Shown piece after piece: positions 36,591 through 47,566 of a DNA stretch of 64,000 nt. The notes beneath the pieces were generated by a model that was not told the DNA's origin, did not search any database, and was given only the letters and a program-made list of their open reading frames with translations. Numbering within the stretch: the stretch's first letter is position 1; each line of letters begins with the position of its first letter. Location of the stretch: contig NW_027330861.1 in assembly GCF_022965805.1 (NCBI RefSeq), forward strand, positions 62,001 to 126,000, in the 5' to 3' direction. This DNA comes from Primulina eburnea. Its lineage: Eukaryota > Streptophyta > Magnoliopsida > Lamiales > Gesneriaceae. The position numbers and the translations under genes were made by a program.

Positions 36591-37825
36591 TAGTAGATTA
36601 CAACAATATTGAGCAAAGTTTAGCCCATAAAGTAATCCAAAAATAGAATCCCTCCCCTTCTTAGTCCTAGGCAACCAAAAATAAAGTCCATAGAAATGTC
36701 AATCCAAGTTCTTTTAAGAATAGCACGCAAAAGTGTTCCCAAAGTTCTATTGACAACTTCAGTTTGTCAATCCGTTTGAGGATGACAAGTAGTAGATTAC
36801 AACAATATTGAGCAAAGTTTGGCCCATAAAGTAATCCAAAAATAGAATCCCTCCCCTTGTTAGTCCTAGTCAACCCCAAAATAAAGTCCATAGAAATGTC
36901 AATCCAAGTTCTTTTAAGAATAGCACGCAAAAGTATTCCCAAAGTTCTATTTACAACTTCAGTTTGTCCATCCGTTTGAGGATGACAAGTAGTAGATTAC
37001 AACTTTATTGTGCAAATTTTAGCCCATAAAGTAATCCATAAATAGAATCCCTCCCCTTCTTAGTCCTAGGCAACCCCAAAATAAAGTCCATAGAAATGTC
37101 AATCCAAGTTCTTTTAAGAATAGCACGCAAAATTGTTCCCAAAGTTCTATTTACAACTTCAGTTTGTCCATCCGTTTGAGGATGACAAGTAGTAGATTAC
37201 AACTTTATTGTGCAAATTTTAGCCCATAAAGTAATCCATAAATAGAATCCCTCCCCTTCTTAGTCCTAGGCAACCCCAAAATAAAGTCCATAGAAATGTC
37301 AATCCAAGTTCTTTTAAGAATATCACGCAAAAGTGTTCCCAAAGTTCTTTTGACAACTTCAGTTTGTCCATCCGTTTGAGGATGACAAGTAGTAGATTAC
37401 AACAATATTGAGCAAAGTTTAGCCCATAAAGTAATCCAAAAATAGAATCCCTCCCCTTCTTAGTCCTAGGCAACCCCAAAATAAAGTCCATAGAAATGTC
37501 AATCCAAGTTCTTTTAAGAATATCACGCAAAAGTGTTCCCAAAGTTCTATTGACAACTTCAGTTTGTCCTTCCGTTTGAGGATGACAAGTAGTAGATTAC
37601 AACAATATTGAGCAAAGTTTAGCCCATAAAGTAATCCATAAATATAATCCCTCCCCTTCTTAGTCCTAGGCAACCCCAAAATAAAGTCCATAGAAATGTC
37701 AATCCAAGTCCTTTTAAGAATAGCACGCAAAAGTGTACCTAAAGTTCTATTGACAACTTCAGTTTGTCCATCCGTTTGAGGATGACAAGTAGTAGATTAC
37801 AACAATATTGAGCAAAGTTTAGCCC

Positions 37826-37830
37826 ATAAA
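37826..37830. other. Target-site duplication, left copy, of the solo LTR
   Basis: ATAAA precedes TGTAAAGTCC and recurs at 48693-48697 after the closing GTTACA. Joining the flanks restores a satellite monomer (CCCATAAAGTAATCC). Confidence 0.93.
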
Positions 37831-38202
37831 TGTAAAGTCCAAAAATCAGTATACGTAAAATCCATGTATTTATTTAAATTATGAAATTTATTATTTTAAT
37901 TATTTATATTTATTTAATGTACGTTAAAATGTTTTCTAGAGTTTTATGTTTCAGGCGATTATTCGAGGCGAGATCGAGGGAAGGAGACCTGGACGATTTA
38001 TAGTAAATTTTAAAATGGTATTTTATGTTTTTAGTCATGTTTGAGACATTTTAAATGAATTATGAAGTTTTAATTTTTATAAAAGCCTAAATTAAGTATT
38101 AAGTTAATTTAGAATTTTAAACTTTTAAAGTTGTAACACTTGTGCATTTTTTTTTATCATATGAAATAGCCTAATTGCCCCACTAATTTGCATACACATG
38201 TT

Positions 38203-38205
<3 letters not shown>

Positions 38206-38232
<27 letters not shown>
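38206..38232. repeat. (TA)n microsatellite
   Basis: About 27 bases of alternating A and T within the left part of the solo LTR, shortly before the nested insertion point. Confidence 0.9.
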
Positions 38233-38235
<3 letters not shown>

Positions 38236-38257
38236 CTAAAAAAAAAAAATAAACAAG

Positions 38258-38262
38258 CACAC
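38258..38262. other. Target-site duplication, left copy, of the nested Gypsy element
   Basis: CACAC precedes the LTR and recurs at 46096-46100 after it. The right-hand flank is a CA-rich stretch, so the duplication is less diagnostic than the other two, but it agrees with the LTR ends. Confidence 0.82.
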
Positions 38263-38435
38263 TGTAATGCCCGAGAATTTGAGTACCGTAATCTGAAATG
38301 ATTTGGGTATAATTACGTAATCTGAAATTAATCTGAGATGATTTATTGATTATGAATTAATGAAGTTCTAACCGGGCCATTCCGAGATCAGATTTGGGCA
38401 AGTAATATATAATGTATATGTTGGACCGAAGGTGT

Positions 38436-38601
38436 GGCGCCCGGGCGGAAATATTTGACCGCCCGAGCGCCAATGACTAAGGGAAGAAACCCGAATGTAT
38501 CGCGCCCGGGCGGAGGTTTTTGACCGCCCGAGCGCGATTGGTTAATTGGCGAGGGCCGAGAGTTTCGCGCCCGGGCGGAAACTTTTATCCGCCCGAGCGC
38601 G
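38436..38601. repeat. Three GC-rich hairpins at 65-bp period in the LTR (copy at 43898-44063)
   Basis: GCGCCCGGGCGG and CCGCCCGAGCGC arms face each other across 10-base AT-rich loops at 38436-38471, 38501-38536 and 38566-38601. Unit starts are exactly 65 bases apart. Arms can pair over about 12-13 positions with one mismatch. The surrounding LTR is AT-rich, so these GC islands stand out. They lie about 50-215 bases upstream of the TA-rich promoter-like run. Confidence 0.92.
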
Positions 38602-38650
38602 AGACGTGTTGATTGAAGGGTAAGCCATTTGCCTTAACGCATGCGCGAGG

Positions 38651-38668
38651 TATATATATATATATATA
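38651..38668 (+). promoter_or_regulatory. TATA-like run in the nested Gypsy LTR
   Basis: TATATATATATATATATA follows GCATGCGCGAGG and the hairpin array, and recurs at 44113-44130 in the other LTR. It is a plausible TATA element but could equally be a simple microsatellite. Confidence 0.45.
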
Positions 38669-39613
38669 CATACAAACGTAATTAATCAGAAAGAAATGGA
38701 AAGTGCAGAGGAAATATTGCTTCGTGATTTTCGAAATTGATTTGCGATCAATCCGTCCGTCAGATTTTAAATCCGACTTCAGTATCGAGTTCCTATCAAC
38801 GTAGGCTACAACTGGACGTAAGTTTTGCTACGTTTTGACATGTTTTGAAATTAAACTATTGTCAGAATTGAATAGGATTCATATATGATGTTCTTGTCAT
38901 GTTAGACATCATAGAATCGAAGTCAGATTAAAGAACGGACTGGTTATGTAATTGTTATGATTTTCGGAGTCGATGTGACTGAGAATTCATATCAGATATG
39001 TATTGTTATTGAGATTATGACTGGTATCGATGTGGATTATGAGTTCTGATATTATATCTATGATGTTTGGATTGACGGGGTTATTGAGACAGTATTGTTA
39101 TGCCGTCGAAACATCAGTTGACTGATATTGATCAGAGTCGGTATTGATTTAGATTGTATTGATACCATATGTCGATTGACATTGATCAGAGTATAGTTGG
39201 ATTTAAATATTGATCAAAGCATATTCCGGATTGGGTTATTTATTGATATTGTGACTGTTCAATATTGTGATTACCAGATTGGGACTGGACCGAGGTAGAG
39301 TCGGGATTTCTTCTTCTTCTGAGCGAGAAGATAAAGGTATAAATTAATGTTGAGTTGGGATTGCACAACTCGAGTGAGGTTTGACTCGAGTTTCCCTAAA
39401 TCACATACTGTACCTTATTGCATTGATATTTGCATTGAGTTGATTGATGTACTTGCTCTCTTGATATTAGATGACAGGTATTAGACGTGTTATCTTGTGA
39501 CAGAAGTGCCGGATAGTGGTGGTATCGCCACGGCACATTGCACGATGTCTCAAGATAGGATAGTAGCGATAGAGCCATAGTCCTTGACGGCTAGGTCAGG
39601 ACACTGGATGTAT

Positions 39614-39798
39614 GGTTATATCGAGTAATGGAATTCATTACGGAATTCGATATAGGAACACCATATTTGGTTATATCGAGTAAAGGGTATTGGAATTCTT
39701 CTATTACGGAATTCGATATAGGAATACCAGGGCCATGGTTATATCGAGTAATAGAGGTTATGGTTCCATCCTTTACGGAATTCGATATAGGAATACCA
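39614..39798. repeat. Three 55-68-bp direct repeats in the LTR (copy at 45076-45260)
   Basis: Each unit starts GGTTATATCGAGTAA and ends TTACGGAATTCGATATAGGAA plus C/T and ACCA. The start and end of each unit are partly inverted relative to each other (TATATCGA/TCGATATA), so each may also fold back. Starts at 39614, 39669 and 39737. Confidence 0.85.
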
Positions 39799-39919
39799 CA
39801 TCTGGAAACCGGGATCCCTAGACTAGGATTGAGTCTAGTCTAAAAAGTAGAGCCACTGGATTGAGTGACAGCTATATTTTATGGTATTGATTGATACTGA
39901 TTTATGTTCCTGAATATGG

Positions 39920-40200
39920 TTCATGTCCTTTTATGTTCCTGATATTGGTACATATTTAGAATAGACATTATTCTTGATATTGATCATGTTCCAGATGGTG
40001 GTCCATGTTTAGAATAGAAGTAATTCTTGATATTGAGTATGTGCCTGATATTGGTATATGTTTAGAATAGGAATTATTCTTGATATTGATTTATGTTCCT
40101 GATATTGGTACATGCCTAGAATAGGATTTATTCTAGATATTGAATTAGGTCCCTGATTAGGGTACATGTGTAGAATATGATTTATTCTTGTTATTGATTT
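39920..40200. repeat. About five degenerate ~53-bp direct repeats in the LTR
   Basis: Units share TTCCTGATATTGGTACATG, TTTAGAATAG and ATTATTCTTGATATTGA. The TAGAATAG cores fall near 39955, 40008, 40061, 40115 and 40169. The same set is in the second LTR, where one base is missing near 45550. Confidence 0.8.
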
Positions 40201-40639
40201 ATATCATGATGTTGATATAGGAGGTGACTTTTGTTATATGCTCTTATATGATTTATATGATTGCATGTATACATGATTTATACTGGGATATTTATATCTC
40301 ACCGGAGTTATCCGGCTGTTGTCTTGTTTGTATGTGTGCATGGCAACAGGTGGGCTAGGATCAGGGTCGAGAAGAGAACGAGGCTGGACTAGATAGCGTG
40401 GAGGTCCGGACTTTGAAGCAACTTAGGGTTCAGCACTGACTTATAGTTGAACCTAGTCGGATTATTGTAGATCATACAATAATTGTACGTTATGTTTAAT
40501 ATGTAATTTGAATTTAATTACATTATGTTTCCGCTGTGTAATTTAAAAAGAAAAATTTTTAGACCCTGTTTATTATGAATGATTAATTAGTCCCAATGGT
40601 GATTAAGAATTTGATTAGCGTCCGGGTCCCCACAACAGG

Positions 40640-40651
40640 TGGTATCAGAGC
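40640..40651 (+). other. Primer-binding site of the nested Gypsy element
   Basis: TGGTATCAGAGC lies five bases after the LTR end and matches the initiator tRNA-Met complement used by most plant Gypsy elements. Confidence 0.95.
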
Positions 40652-41029
40652 TGTAGGTCCTTGAACTGTAGGTTCCTTAGCACTGAGATAGAAAAGAGTG
40701 AGCGGGGTAGACTGAGTTTTCTTTCCTGCTTTTGATTGCTAGCATGTGATATAGTATTATGTTGATTTACATTGAATATGTTAGCATGCCAGCATGGTTT
40801 ATTGCATTTAAATGTATGTTACCTGAATATCTGAATTGACTTGGTAATATATTTGATTTGAAAATGAATCAGAACCAATTCTTGATCAGAAGGTAAGCTG
40901 ATCAGAAAGGGATTGGGATTGATTATTTCATGTGATTACTGACTCCTGTGATCATCAGATACACCTCGTAGAAGAATTTCAGAAAGGGGTAGTACTTCGT
41001 CTGATCAGATAGATGTATCAGAAATTCAG

Positions 41030-41317
41030 ATGAAAACTAAATTGAAAGAGTTTCAGTTATTTCAGCCGTCGATTCTGAGTGGTATCGGGATGTCTGAAGA
41101 GTATGAAAAATGGTTTGATGACATAGAAATACTGTTCGAATTACTTAATTGTACAGATGAACAGAGAATTAAACTGGTATTCCCTCAGTTACGAGAAGCT
41201 GCCAGAAGTTGGTGGATTACAACCAAAGGAGTATTAGAACTGAGAAGTTCCCGAGGATTTCAGGGAGCTAGATCATCTGGATATGGTGATCAAGGAACAG
41301 ACCCAGGACACACTTGA
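41030..41317 (+). pseudogene. Gypsy gag remnant
   Basis: The ATG-initiated frame of 95 residues contains EEYEKWFDDIEILFELLNCT and then LVFPQLREAARSWW. This pattern of an acidic-aromatic helix, a Cys and a later A-x-x-WW is that of the capsid-type domain of plant Ty3/Gypsy gag. Full gag would run to several hundred residues with a zinc knuckle. After the RSWW region the frame is lost and no CCHC motif is visible. The ATG may not be the original start, because the same frame continues some way upstream. It is probably non-functional. Confidence 0.78.
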
Positions 41318-41360
41318 TGATATAGTGGCAGGTATTGTTCCTTTATGATTATGGTGCATA

Positions 41361-41670
41361 TGTATTGATATATACTAATGCAATCGGTATGATTATCCTT
41401 GATTGGGTGGCACTGATATATGCTTTACCTGTTGGTTCGGTATCTACTGTAGTATTGCTTCTCTACCTTCTTGGGGAAAGAATTTGATATCCGTGGTATT
41501 CTGTGATATGGTATACTACAGTAAGTTGAGAATGAGACTGAATTAGATTAGATTGTACTTGTATTGTCGGATGATGACTGCATGAGTGATATTGATATAT
41601 CGAACAAGTACAGAATTATTATAGAGTCTTGCCAGGAAATGGTAAGATTTGGACCTGAAATGGCCAATGA
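41361..41670 (+). pseudogene. Gypsy protease and post-protease remnant
   Basis: Conceptual translation gives pieces such as LIYTNAIGMII (where an active protease has its D-T/S-G), YALPVGSVSTVV and, further on, SDDDCMSDIDISNKYR and MVRFGPEMANE, with frame changes between them. The order and spacing follow the protease and the segment behind it in Ty3/Gypsy polyproteins. The catalytic Asp appears replaced and stops intervene, so no enzyme can be made. Confidence 0.55.
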
Positions 41671-41879
41671 ATGAATGATATACAGTAAGGGATTTAGATT
41701 TTGAATTCCTTGATATCTGTATTGTGTATGATTCGATGATTATCGAAAGGAATGGAATAATTCCTTATGTATTCAGTTGATGACTGAAGTTAAGTATATC
41801 AGGGATTGATTTACTAATAGCAGGAAGTTTGCTATAGTCTTTCAGAGGAGATTTCAGGTTGTCCTGTATCAGGGAAGTG

Positions 41880-42130
41880 ATTTCAGCTTTGAGTTGATTC
41901 CAGGTATTGGTTTCATTTTATACTTTCTTATAGACTGATACTGATTGAACTGAGAGAATTGGGATAGCCATTGAAAGACTGATTGCCTGAAGAGTTAGAG
42001 TTACATTTGATTATATGTTCTCTGGAAAGTATTTCAGTTCCGATTATGGGTTGATGAATCCTGTGTTCAGAAATATTCTGATGATATTATGCTCGTTTTA
42101 TTTATGACATTTTGATAAATTCGCAGCGTA
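41880..42130 (+). pseudogene. Gypsy reverse transcriptase remnant
   Basis: The segment ATTCCAGGTATTGG and, after a gap, CTGATTGAACTGAGAGAATT matches the RT entry region in character. At about 42048-42125 the sequence reads as LMNPVFRN, then an out-of-phase stretch with TTTATGACATTTTGATAAAT. This looks like the active-site F/Y-x-D-D-I-L strand with three bases lost. The expected RT length of about 500 bases is heavily shortened. The identity rests on a few motifs recognised by eye. Confidence 0.55.
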
Positions 42131-42589
42131 TGATTGAATTGAATATTCTGGGAACTGAGATTGTGGTATACATAATTGTTCAGATATGAATCTCGATTGA
42201 AACAGATTTTGTTCAAAGTCTAGGATATCTGAAGATAGTATACTGACTGAATTATAGTACTGTTGAGACAGGGATCAGTGACTGAGAATGACATTGATAT
42301 GGCAGAATTTCCGAGATGTCAGAAATGTCAGAAATTGCGTTTTATGCAGTCAGTAGATCAGTATTGCGTATTGATATTCTGAATCTGAGATGATATTATT
42401 ATCACTCTGAGTATGTGTTTGATACCGATTGTTATGAACCGTTGAGGTTATATACAGTTCAGTCGAGTCAGAACTGATTTTGAAGATTAAAGCAGTTCAG
42501 AAATTGAATCAGATTGTTCAGAACTTGATTTTGATAGTCAGAACAGTGTGTCAGAGCCGATTACCAGGTAGGTAATATTTTATTTTATA

Positions 42590-43440
42590 TGATTAGCTGA
42601 TTTGTTTGTGTCAGATATTCGAATTTGAATGACAGGTATTGTCAGATGCACACAGTAGTAGAATCAGTACTATTCTGGTAACGGGAAATGTGTGATAATT
42701 CGAATGGACAGTTTTGATATAAACAGATGAAATCAGTGATGTCAGAATTTATATTGAAATGTCTAAATCGCTGACTGATGAAGACAGGAAGATAGAAACC
42801 AGGAGATTGGTTATATCGATTATTGATTTTTAAATAGAAATGGGAGTACATTTCTATAGATCTGGTGATGGAATCACCGAAATTTTGCCAACACTGTACC
42901 AGTAGGTGTTATGATTGAACGATTGTTCAAATCTGCCTATGTCATATGGTACAGGATGACGTACTGATATGACCAGACGACTGAGAGGTATGTCAGAAAC
43001 GGAGGTCAGATTGTATTGAATGCCAAAGTTGATTTTATCAGACTTTGATATTCGTTTGATTTTGTATTTTTGGCTGAGGGTATAGCTTGATTTTTAGCTA
43101 TAATTTATAGATTGACAGATAGTCGGAGTGAACTATCCTGATACTGGAGGATATCCAGGAAATGTAGGGCTGGATTATAGCACTAGTTGACATGATTCAT
43201 TGTCGCTTGTGAATTATTGTACAATAATAGCTATTAGATGAGTATCGAAATAGCTCTAGTCCAGGTATTGTACAGTGAGAACTGCTATTTTCCTTAGTAT
43301 GGGAATGATATTGCAGTAATGCTTGAGGGTAGATTTGTTAAGATCAGAAATCTGATAAGGAAAAGGAGGCTGAATCAGAAGAAATGAGGATAGCTCAGAC
43401 TGCATAGACTAAATAAGCCAATGTCGGATAATGACTGTTG
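42590..43440 (+). pseudogene. Gypsy integrase remnant (zinc region, catalytic core, C-terminal part)
   Basis: Pieces appear in the right order. VLSDAHSS-like sequence and MSEFILKCL come from the zinc-binding region (about 42635-42770). WEYISIDLVMESPK follows at about 42847 and carries the first catalytic Asp. MPKLILSDFDIR is at about 43020 with the second Asp. A broken stretch with SLIFS, SE and LEDI, where the Glu region belongs, is at 43090-43160. Beyond this, EGRFVKIRNLIRKRRLNQKK-like sequence (about 43325-43385) fits the C-terminal part. Stops and 1-to-several-base deletions lie between every piece. It is a co-linear relic. Confidence 0.65.
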
Positions 43441-43689
43441 GTATGTGAAGCCGAAGATTGAATATATCTTTGACTAGGATTAACAAATTTGGTAGCAGAT
43501 GTTACTACTGATTTGTTATGAATTGGTGATTGGTGTATACGGATGTTGTATAGCCATTGTTCTGAGATTGATTCTATCTCGAGGGATTTCGTTGATATGG
43601 GTTTATTACAGTTTCTGTATATCTCCTTCTTGTATCTGATTTGAGATCTGATAGGATTATCTGTATTTCATGAGTGGATAGCTTGTGAT

Positions 43690-43724
43690 TTCGAGGACGA
43701 AATCATATCTTAGAGGGGGAGAAA
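43690..43724 (+). other. Polyprotein 3' end and polypurine tract of the nested Gypsy element
   Basis: GATTTCGAGGACGAAATCAT encodes the DFEDEI ending also seen in the mini-Gypsy element near 21458. It is followed by TAGAGGGGGAGAAA (43711-43724), which abuts the second LTR and would prime plus-strand synthesis. Confidence 0.9.
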
Positions 43725-46095
43725 TGTAATGCCCGAGAATTTGAGTACCGTAATCTGAAATGATTTGGGTATAATTACGTAATCTGAAATTAATCTGAGA
43801 TGATTTATTGATTATGAATTAATGAAGTTCTAACCGGGCCATTCCGAGATCAGATTTGGGCAACTAATATATAATGTATATGTTGGACCGAAGGTGTGGC
43901 GCCCGGGCGGAAATATTTGACCGCCCGAGCGCCAATGACTAAGGGAAGAAACCCGAATGTATCGCGCCCGGGCGGAGGTTTTTGACCGCCCGAGCGCGAT
44001 TGGTTAATTGGCGAGGGCCGAGAGTTTCGCGCCCGGGCGGAAACTTTTATCCGCCCGAGCGCGAGACGTGTTGATTGAAGGGTAAGCCATTTGCCTTAAC
44101 GCATGCGCGAGGTATATATATATATATATACATACAAACGTAATTAATCAGAAAGAAATGGAAAGTGCAGAGGAAATATTGCTTCGTGATTTTCGAAATT
44201 GATTTGCGATCAATCCGTCCGTCAGATTTTAAATCCGACTTCAGTATCGAGTTCCTATCAACGTAGGCTACAACTGGACGTAAGTTTTGCTACGTTTTGA
44301 CATGTTTTGAAATTAAACTATTGTCAGAATTGAATAGGATTCATATATGATGTTCTTGTCATGTTAGACATCATAGAATCGAAGTCAGATTAAAGAACGG
44401 ACTGGTTATGTAATTGTTATGATTTTCGGAGTCGATGTGACTGAGAATTCATATCAGATATGTATTGTTATTGAGATTATGACTGGTATCGATGTGGATT
44501 ATGAGTTCTGATATTATATCTATGATGTTTGGATTGACGGGGTTATTGAGACAGTATTGTTATGCCGTCGAAACATCAGTTGACTGATATTGATCAGAGT
44601 CGGTATTGATTTAGATTGTATTGATACCATATGTCGATTGACATTGATCAGAGTATAGTTGGATTTAAATATTGATCAAAGCATATTCCGGATTGGGTTA
44701 TTTATTGATATTGTGACTGTTCAATATTGTGATTACCAGATTGGGACTGGACCGAGGTAGAGTCGGGATTTCTTCTTCTTCTGAGCGAGAAGATAAAGGT
44801 ATAAATTAATGTTGAGTTGGGATTGCACAACTCGAGTGAGGTTTGACTCGAGTTTCCCTAAATCACATACTGTACCTTATTGCATTGATATTTGCATTGA
44901 GTTGATTGATGTACTTGCTCTCTTGATATTAGATGACAGGTATTAGACGTGTTATCTTGTGACAGAAGTGCCGGATAGTGGTGGTATCGCCACGGCACAT
45001 TGCACGATGTCTCAAGATAGGATAGTAGCGATAGAGCTATAGTCCTTGACGGTTAGGTCAGGACACTGGATGTATGGTTATATCGAGTAATGGAATTCAT
45101 TACGGAATTCGATATAGGAACACCATATTTGGTTATATCGAGTAAAGGGTATTGGAATTCTTCTATTACGGAATTCGATATAGGAATACCAGGGCCATGG
45201 TTATATCGAGTAATAGAGGTTATGGTTCCATCCTTTACGGAATTCGATATAGGAATACCACATCTGGAAACCGGGATCCCTAGACTAGGATTGAGTCTAG
45301 TCTAAAAAGTAGAGCCACTGGATTGAGTGACAGCTATATTTTATGGTATTGATTGATACTGATTTATGTTCCTGAATATGGTTCATGTCCTTTTATGTTC
45401 CTGATATTGGTACATATTTAGAATAGACATTATTCTTGATATTGATCATGTTCCAGATGGTGGTCCATGTTTAGAATAGAAGTAATTCTTGATATTGAGT
45501 ATGTGCCTGATATTGGTATATGTTTAGAATAGGAATTATTCTTGATATTATTTATGTTCCTGATATTGGTACATGCCTAGAATAGGATTTATTCTAGATA
45601 TTGAATTAGGTCCCTGATTAGGGTACATGTGTAGAATATGATTTATTCTTGTTATTGATTTATATCATGATGTTGATATAGGAGGTGACTTTTGTTATAT
45701 GCTCTTATATGATTTATATGATTGCATGTATACATGATTTATACTGGGATATTTATATCTCACCGGAGTTATCCGGCTGTTGTCTTGTTTGTATGTGTGC
45801 ATGGCAACAGGTGGGCTAGGATCAGGGTCGAGAAGAGAACGAGGCTGGACTAGATAGCGTGGAGGTCCGGACTTTGAAGCAACTTAGGGTTCAGCACTGA
45901 CTTATAGTTGAACCTAGTCGGATTATTGTAGATCATACAATAATTGTACGTTATGTTTAATATGTAATTTGAATTTAATTACATTATGTTTCCGCTGTGT
46001 AATTTAAAAAGAAAAATTTTTAGACCCTGTTTATTATGAATGATTAATTAGTCCCAATGGTGATTAAGAATTTGATTAGCGTCCGGGTCCCCACA
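43725..46095 (+). repeat. 3' LTR of the nested Gypsy element (2371 bp)
   Basis: This is a copy of 38263-40634. Differences noticed are AAGTAATAT/AACTAATAT near 43865, two C/T changes near 45036 and 45053, and one missing base near 45550. It carries the same hairpins (43898-44063), TA run and direct repeats. CACAC at 46096-46100 closes the insertion. Confidence 0.96.
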
Positions 46096-46100
46096 CACAC

Positions 46101-46170
46101 ACACTTTGACTCTTACACACACTCACACACTTTACACACACAACTACACGTACACACCCACAAACACAAA
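46101..46170. repeat. CA-rich microsatellite tract
   Basis: Interrupted ACAC runs (with CTTTGACTCT and similar breaks) follow the nested element. They are part of the interrupted solo LTR and served as its insertion target. Confidence 0.8.
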
Positions 46171-46560
46171 ACAACATTTTCTATCAAACTTTTGACTTTA
46201 GGGAATGTAATGTTTTTTAAAACTCTTTCATGTCAATTCTTCACTCCATTTTCTTTCTATTTATTTTCCCTTCAACGAGCACATTTCTTCTGAAAAATTT
46301 AAGCACAATTATAGTAAGTTTTCTTTGAAGAAAAATCGAGCTTCGTTGTCCGGGATCAACTTTCGCTCCGTCTCCGCTTCGGTATCGTCGTTTCGGTATT
46401 TTTTAAATATCAAAAGGCACGTATATTCTTTCGTTTCTGTATCGATCATGTCATATTATGCGTTACGTTGTTTTTATGCATAAAACCATGTGTATGATGC
46501 GTAGGAGTTTGAGCGATTACGTTGGGATCACTTTTGAAATACTTTTCAGATTTGAAATTT

Positions 46561-47095
46561 TCGTTTTTGATGTTCTGTAAAATACTGCAATTTTTCGGTA
46601 CATATTTTGAGAAAACTTTCACCTACAAAAACGTAGATCTTTTTGATACGTTCGATTTGATATAAAATTCGAGTTATTTGGATTAAAATTGAGTGAGTTA
46701 TGGTGTTTTTAGTATGACTGCTCAAATTAAATCCGAAAAATCCTGTTTTGATGTTCTGTAAAATAATGAAATTTTTCGGTACATATTTTGAGAAAACCTT
46801 CAACGTGAAAAACGTAGAACTTTTCGATACCTTCGATTTGATATAAAATTCGAAATATTTGGATGAAAATTGAGTGAGTTATAGCGTTTTTCGTAGGACT
46901 GCTCAAACTGCATTTTTTTAGAAACGTTTTTGTTGTTCTGAAAAATACTGCGATTTTTCAGTAAAGATTTTGATAAAACTTTTAACGACAAAAACGTAGA
47001 TCTTTTTGATACGTTCGATTTGATATAAAATTCGAGTTATTTGGATTAAAAACGAGTGAGTTATGATGTTTTTAGTATGACTGCTCAAATCGTGT
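46561..47095. repeat. Three tandem ~181-bp repeats inside the solo LTR
   Basis: Units start near 46561, 46742 and 46924. Shared features are GATGTTCTGTAAAATA, TTTTTCGGTACATATTTTGA, AAAACGTAGATCTTTTTGAT, ACGTTCGATTTGATATAAAA and GAGTGAGTTATGGTGTTTTT followed by GACTGCTCAAA. Sequence divergence between units is visible but modest. Minus-strand open frames here simply reflect the repeat. Confidence 0.9.
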
Positions 47096-47452
47096 TTCAA
47101 GAAAGTTATGAATTTTAATATGTTCTTGAAGTTTTTATGTTGCAGGCTTCGTTGGAAATCAACGGGTGATCGTTGTTGCATATAAGAAAGTTAGTAATGA
47201 TGTTTAGAGTATTTTTGAGGTTTTGATTCATGTCGTTAAGAGCTTGAATTATTAAGAAGTCGTAAGAAATAAACTTTAATATAAATGAAAATATTTTGGG
47301 TCGTATGAATTGTAGGGTGATTATAAAAGTTTAGTTCATTGTTATGGTGTCCTAGAATGGTCTCATAGTGATGAATCTTGATGCCTTATGTGTTAATTGG
47401 GAGAATAGACATGTCGCAAAATTTTCATAAAATAATTCATCGAACAGAGCGG

Positions 47453-47566
47453 ACACGGACCCGGACACGGAGGTAGGCTCGAGGTCCGTGCCTTCTTATT
47501 TCATCACAACAATTTTTAAACGCACGGACACGGACCATGATACGGACCTAGGGATGGGGTCCGTGT
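47453..47566. repeat. Two small hairpins with CACGGACC/GGTCCGTG arms in the solo LTR
   Basis: ACACGGACC at 47453-47461 can pair over 8 bp with GGTCCGTG at 47483-47490. ACACGGACC at 47528-47536 can pair over 9 bp with GGTCCGTGT at 47558-47566. The two structures are 75 bases apart. Confidence 0.7.

Larger units (their letters stand above)
22996..37830 (-). repeat. Satellite array, segment 2: about 74 monomers
   Basis: The same integrase-derived satellite continues between the mini-Gypsy and solo-LTR insertions. Up to about 27.5 kb it resembles segment 1, with marker monomers at 24913, 25315, 26317 and 27519 (spacings 402, 1002 and 1202 bp, that is 2, 5 and 6 monomers). From about 28 kb it is mostly 200-bp monomers. 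Later monomers alternate between an AACAATATTGAGC type and an AACTTTATTGTGC type, and carry further diagnostic changes (TGTACC, GTCCTTCCG, GTCAATCCG, AATATCACG). Every open frame here is a piece of the repeat. Confidence 0.95.
38263..40634 (+). repeat. 5' LTR of the nested Gypsy element (2372 bp)
   Basis: TG...CA ends, repeated at 43725-46095. It contains three GC-rich hairpins, a TA-rich TATA-like run (38651-38668), three EcoRI-site-containing repeats and five ~53-bp repeats. A 71-codon frame at 39628-39843 (TEFDIGIP repeated three times) is only the translation of the repeat. Confidence 0.96.
38263..46095 (+). mobile_element. Nested Ty3/Gypsy element with young LTRs and decayed gag-pol
   Basis: LTRs at 38263-40634 and 43725-46095 (2372 and 2371 bp) begin TGTAATGCCCGAG and end GGTCCCCACA. 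The primer-binding site and polypurine tract are intact. The LTRs differ by about three substitutions and one 1-bp indel by eye. The 3090-bp internal region carries gag, protease, RT and integrase remnants in Ty3/Gypsy order (RT before integrase), each broken by stops and small deletions. Such decay cannot have occurred after an insertion dated by nearly identical LTRs. The element was therefore probably copied in its decayed state using proteins from a relative. Confidence 0.95.

Noticed and set aside
39628..39843. 71-codon repeat protein with TEFDIGIP motifs (also at 45090-45305)
   Set aside because: It is the translation of three direct repeats inside the Gypsy LTR. There is no independent sign of coding.
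40640..40660. tRNA-like sequence at primer-binding sites as a tRNA gene
   Set aside because: Only the 12-base primer complement is present, with no cloverleaf around it.
41318..43724. A separate host gene in the long region without frames in the nested element
   Set aside because: Scattered but ordered protease, RT and integrase motifs show it is decayed Gypsy pol. Nothing else is recognisable.
46546..47181. Minus-strand frames of 63-87 codons in the 181-bp repeats
   Set aside because: They repeat with the 181-bp unit, are rich in Lys, Asn, Ile and Phe as expected from AT-rich DNA, and have no domain.
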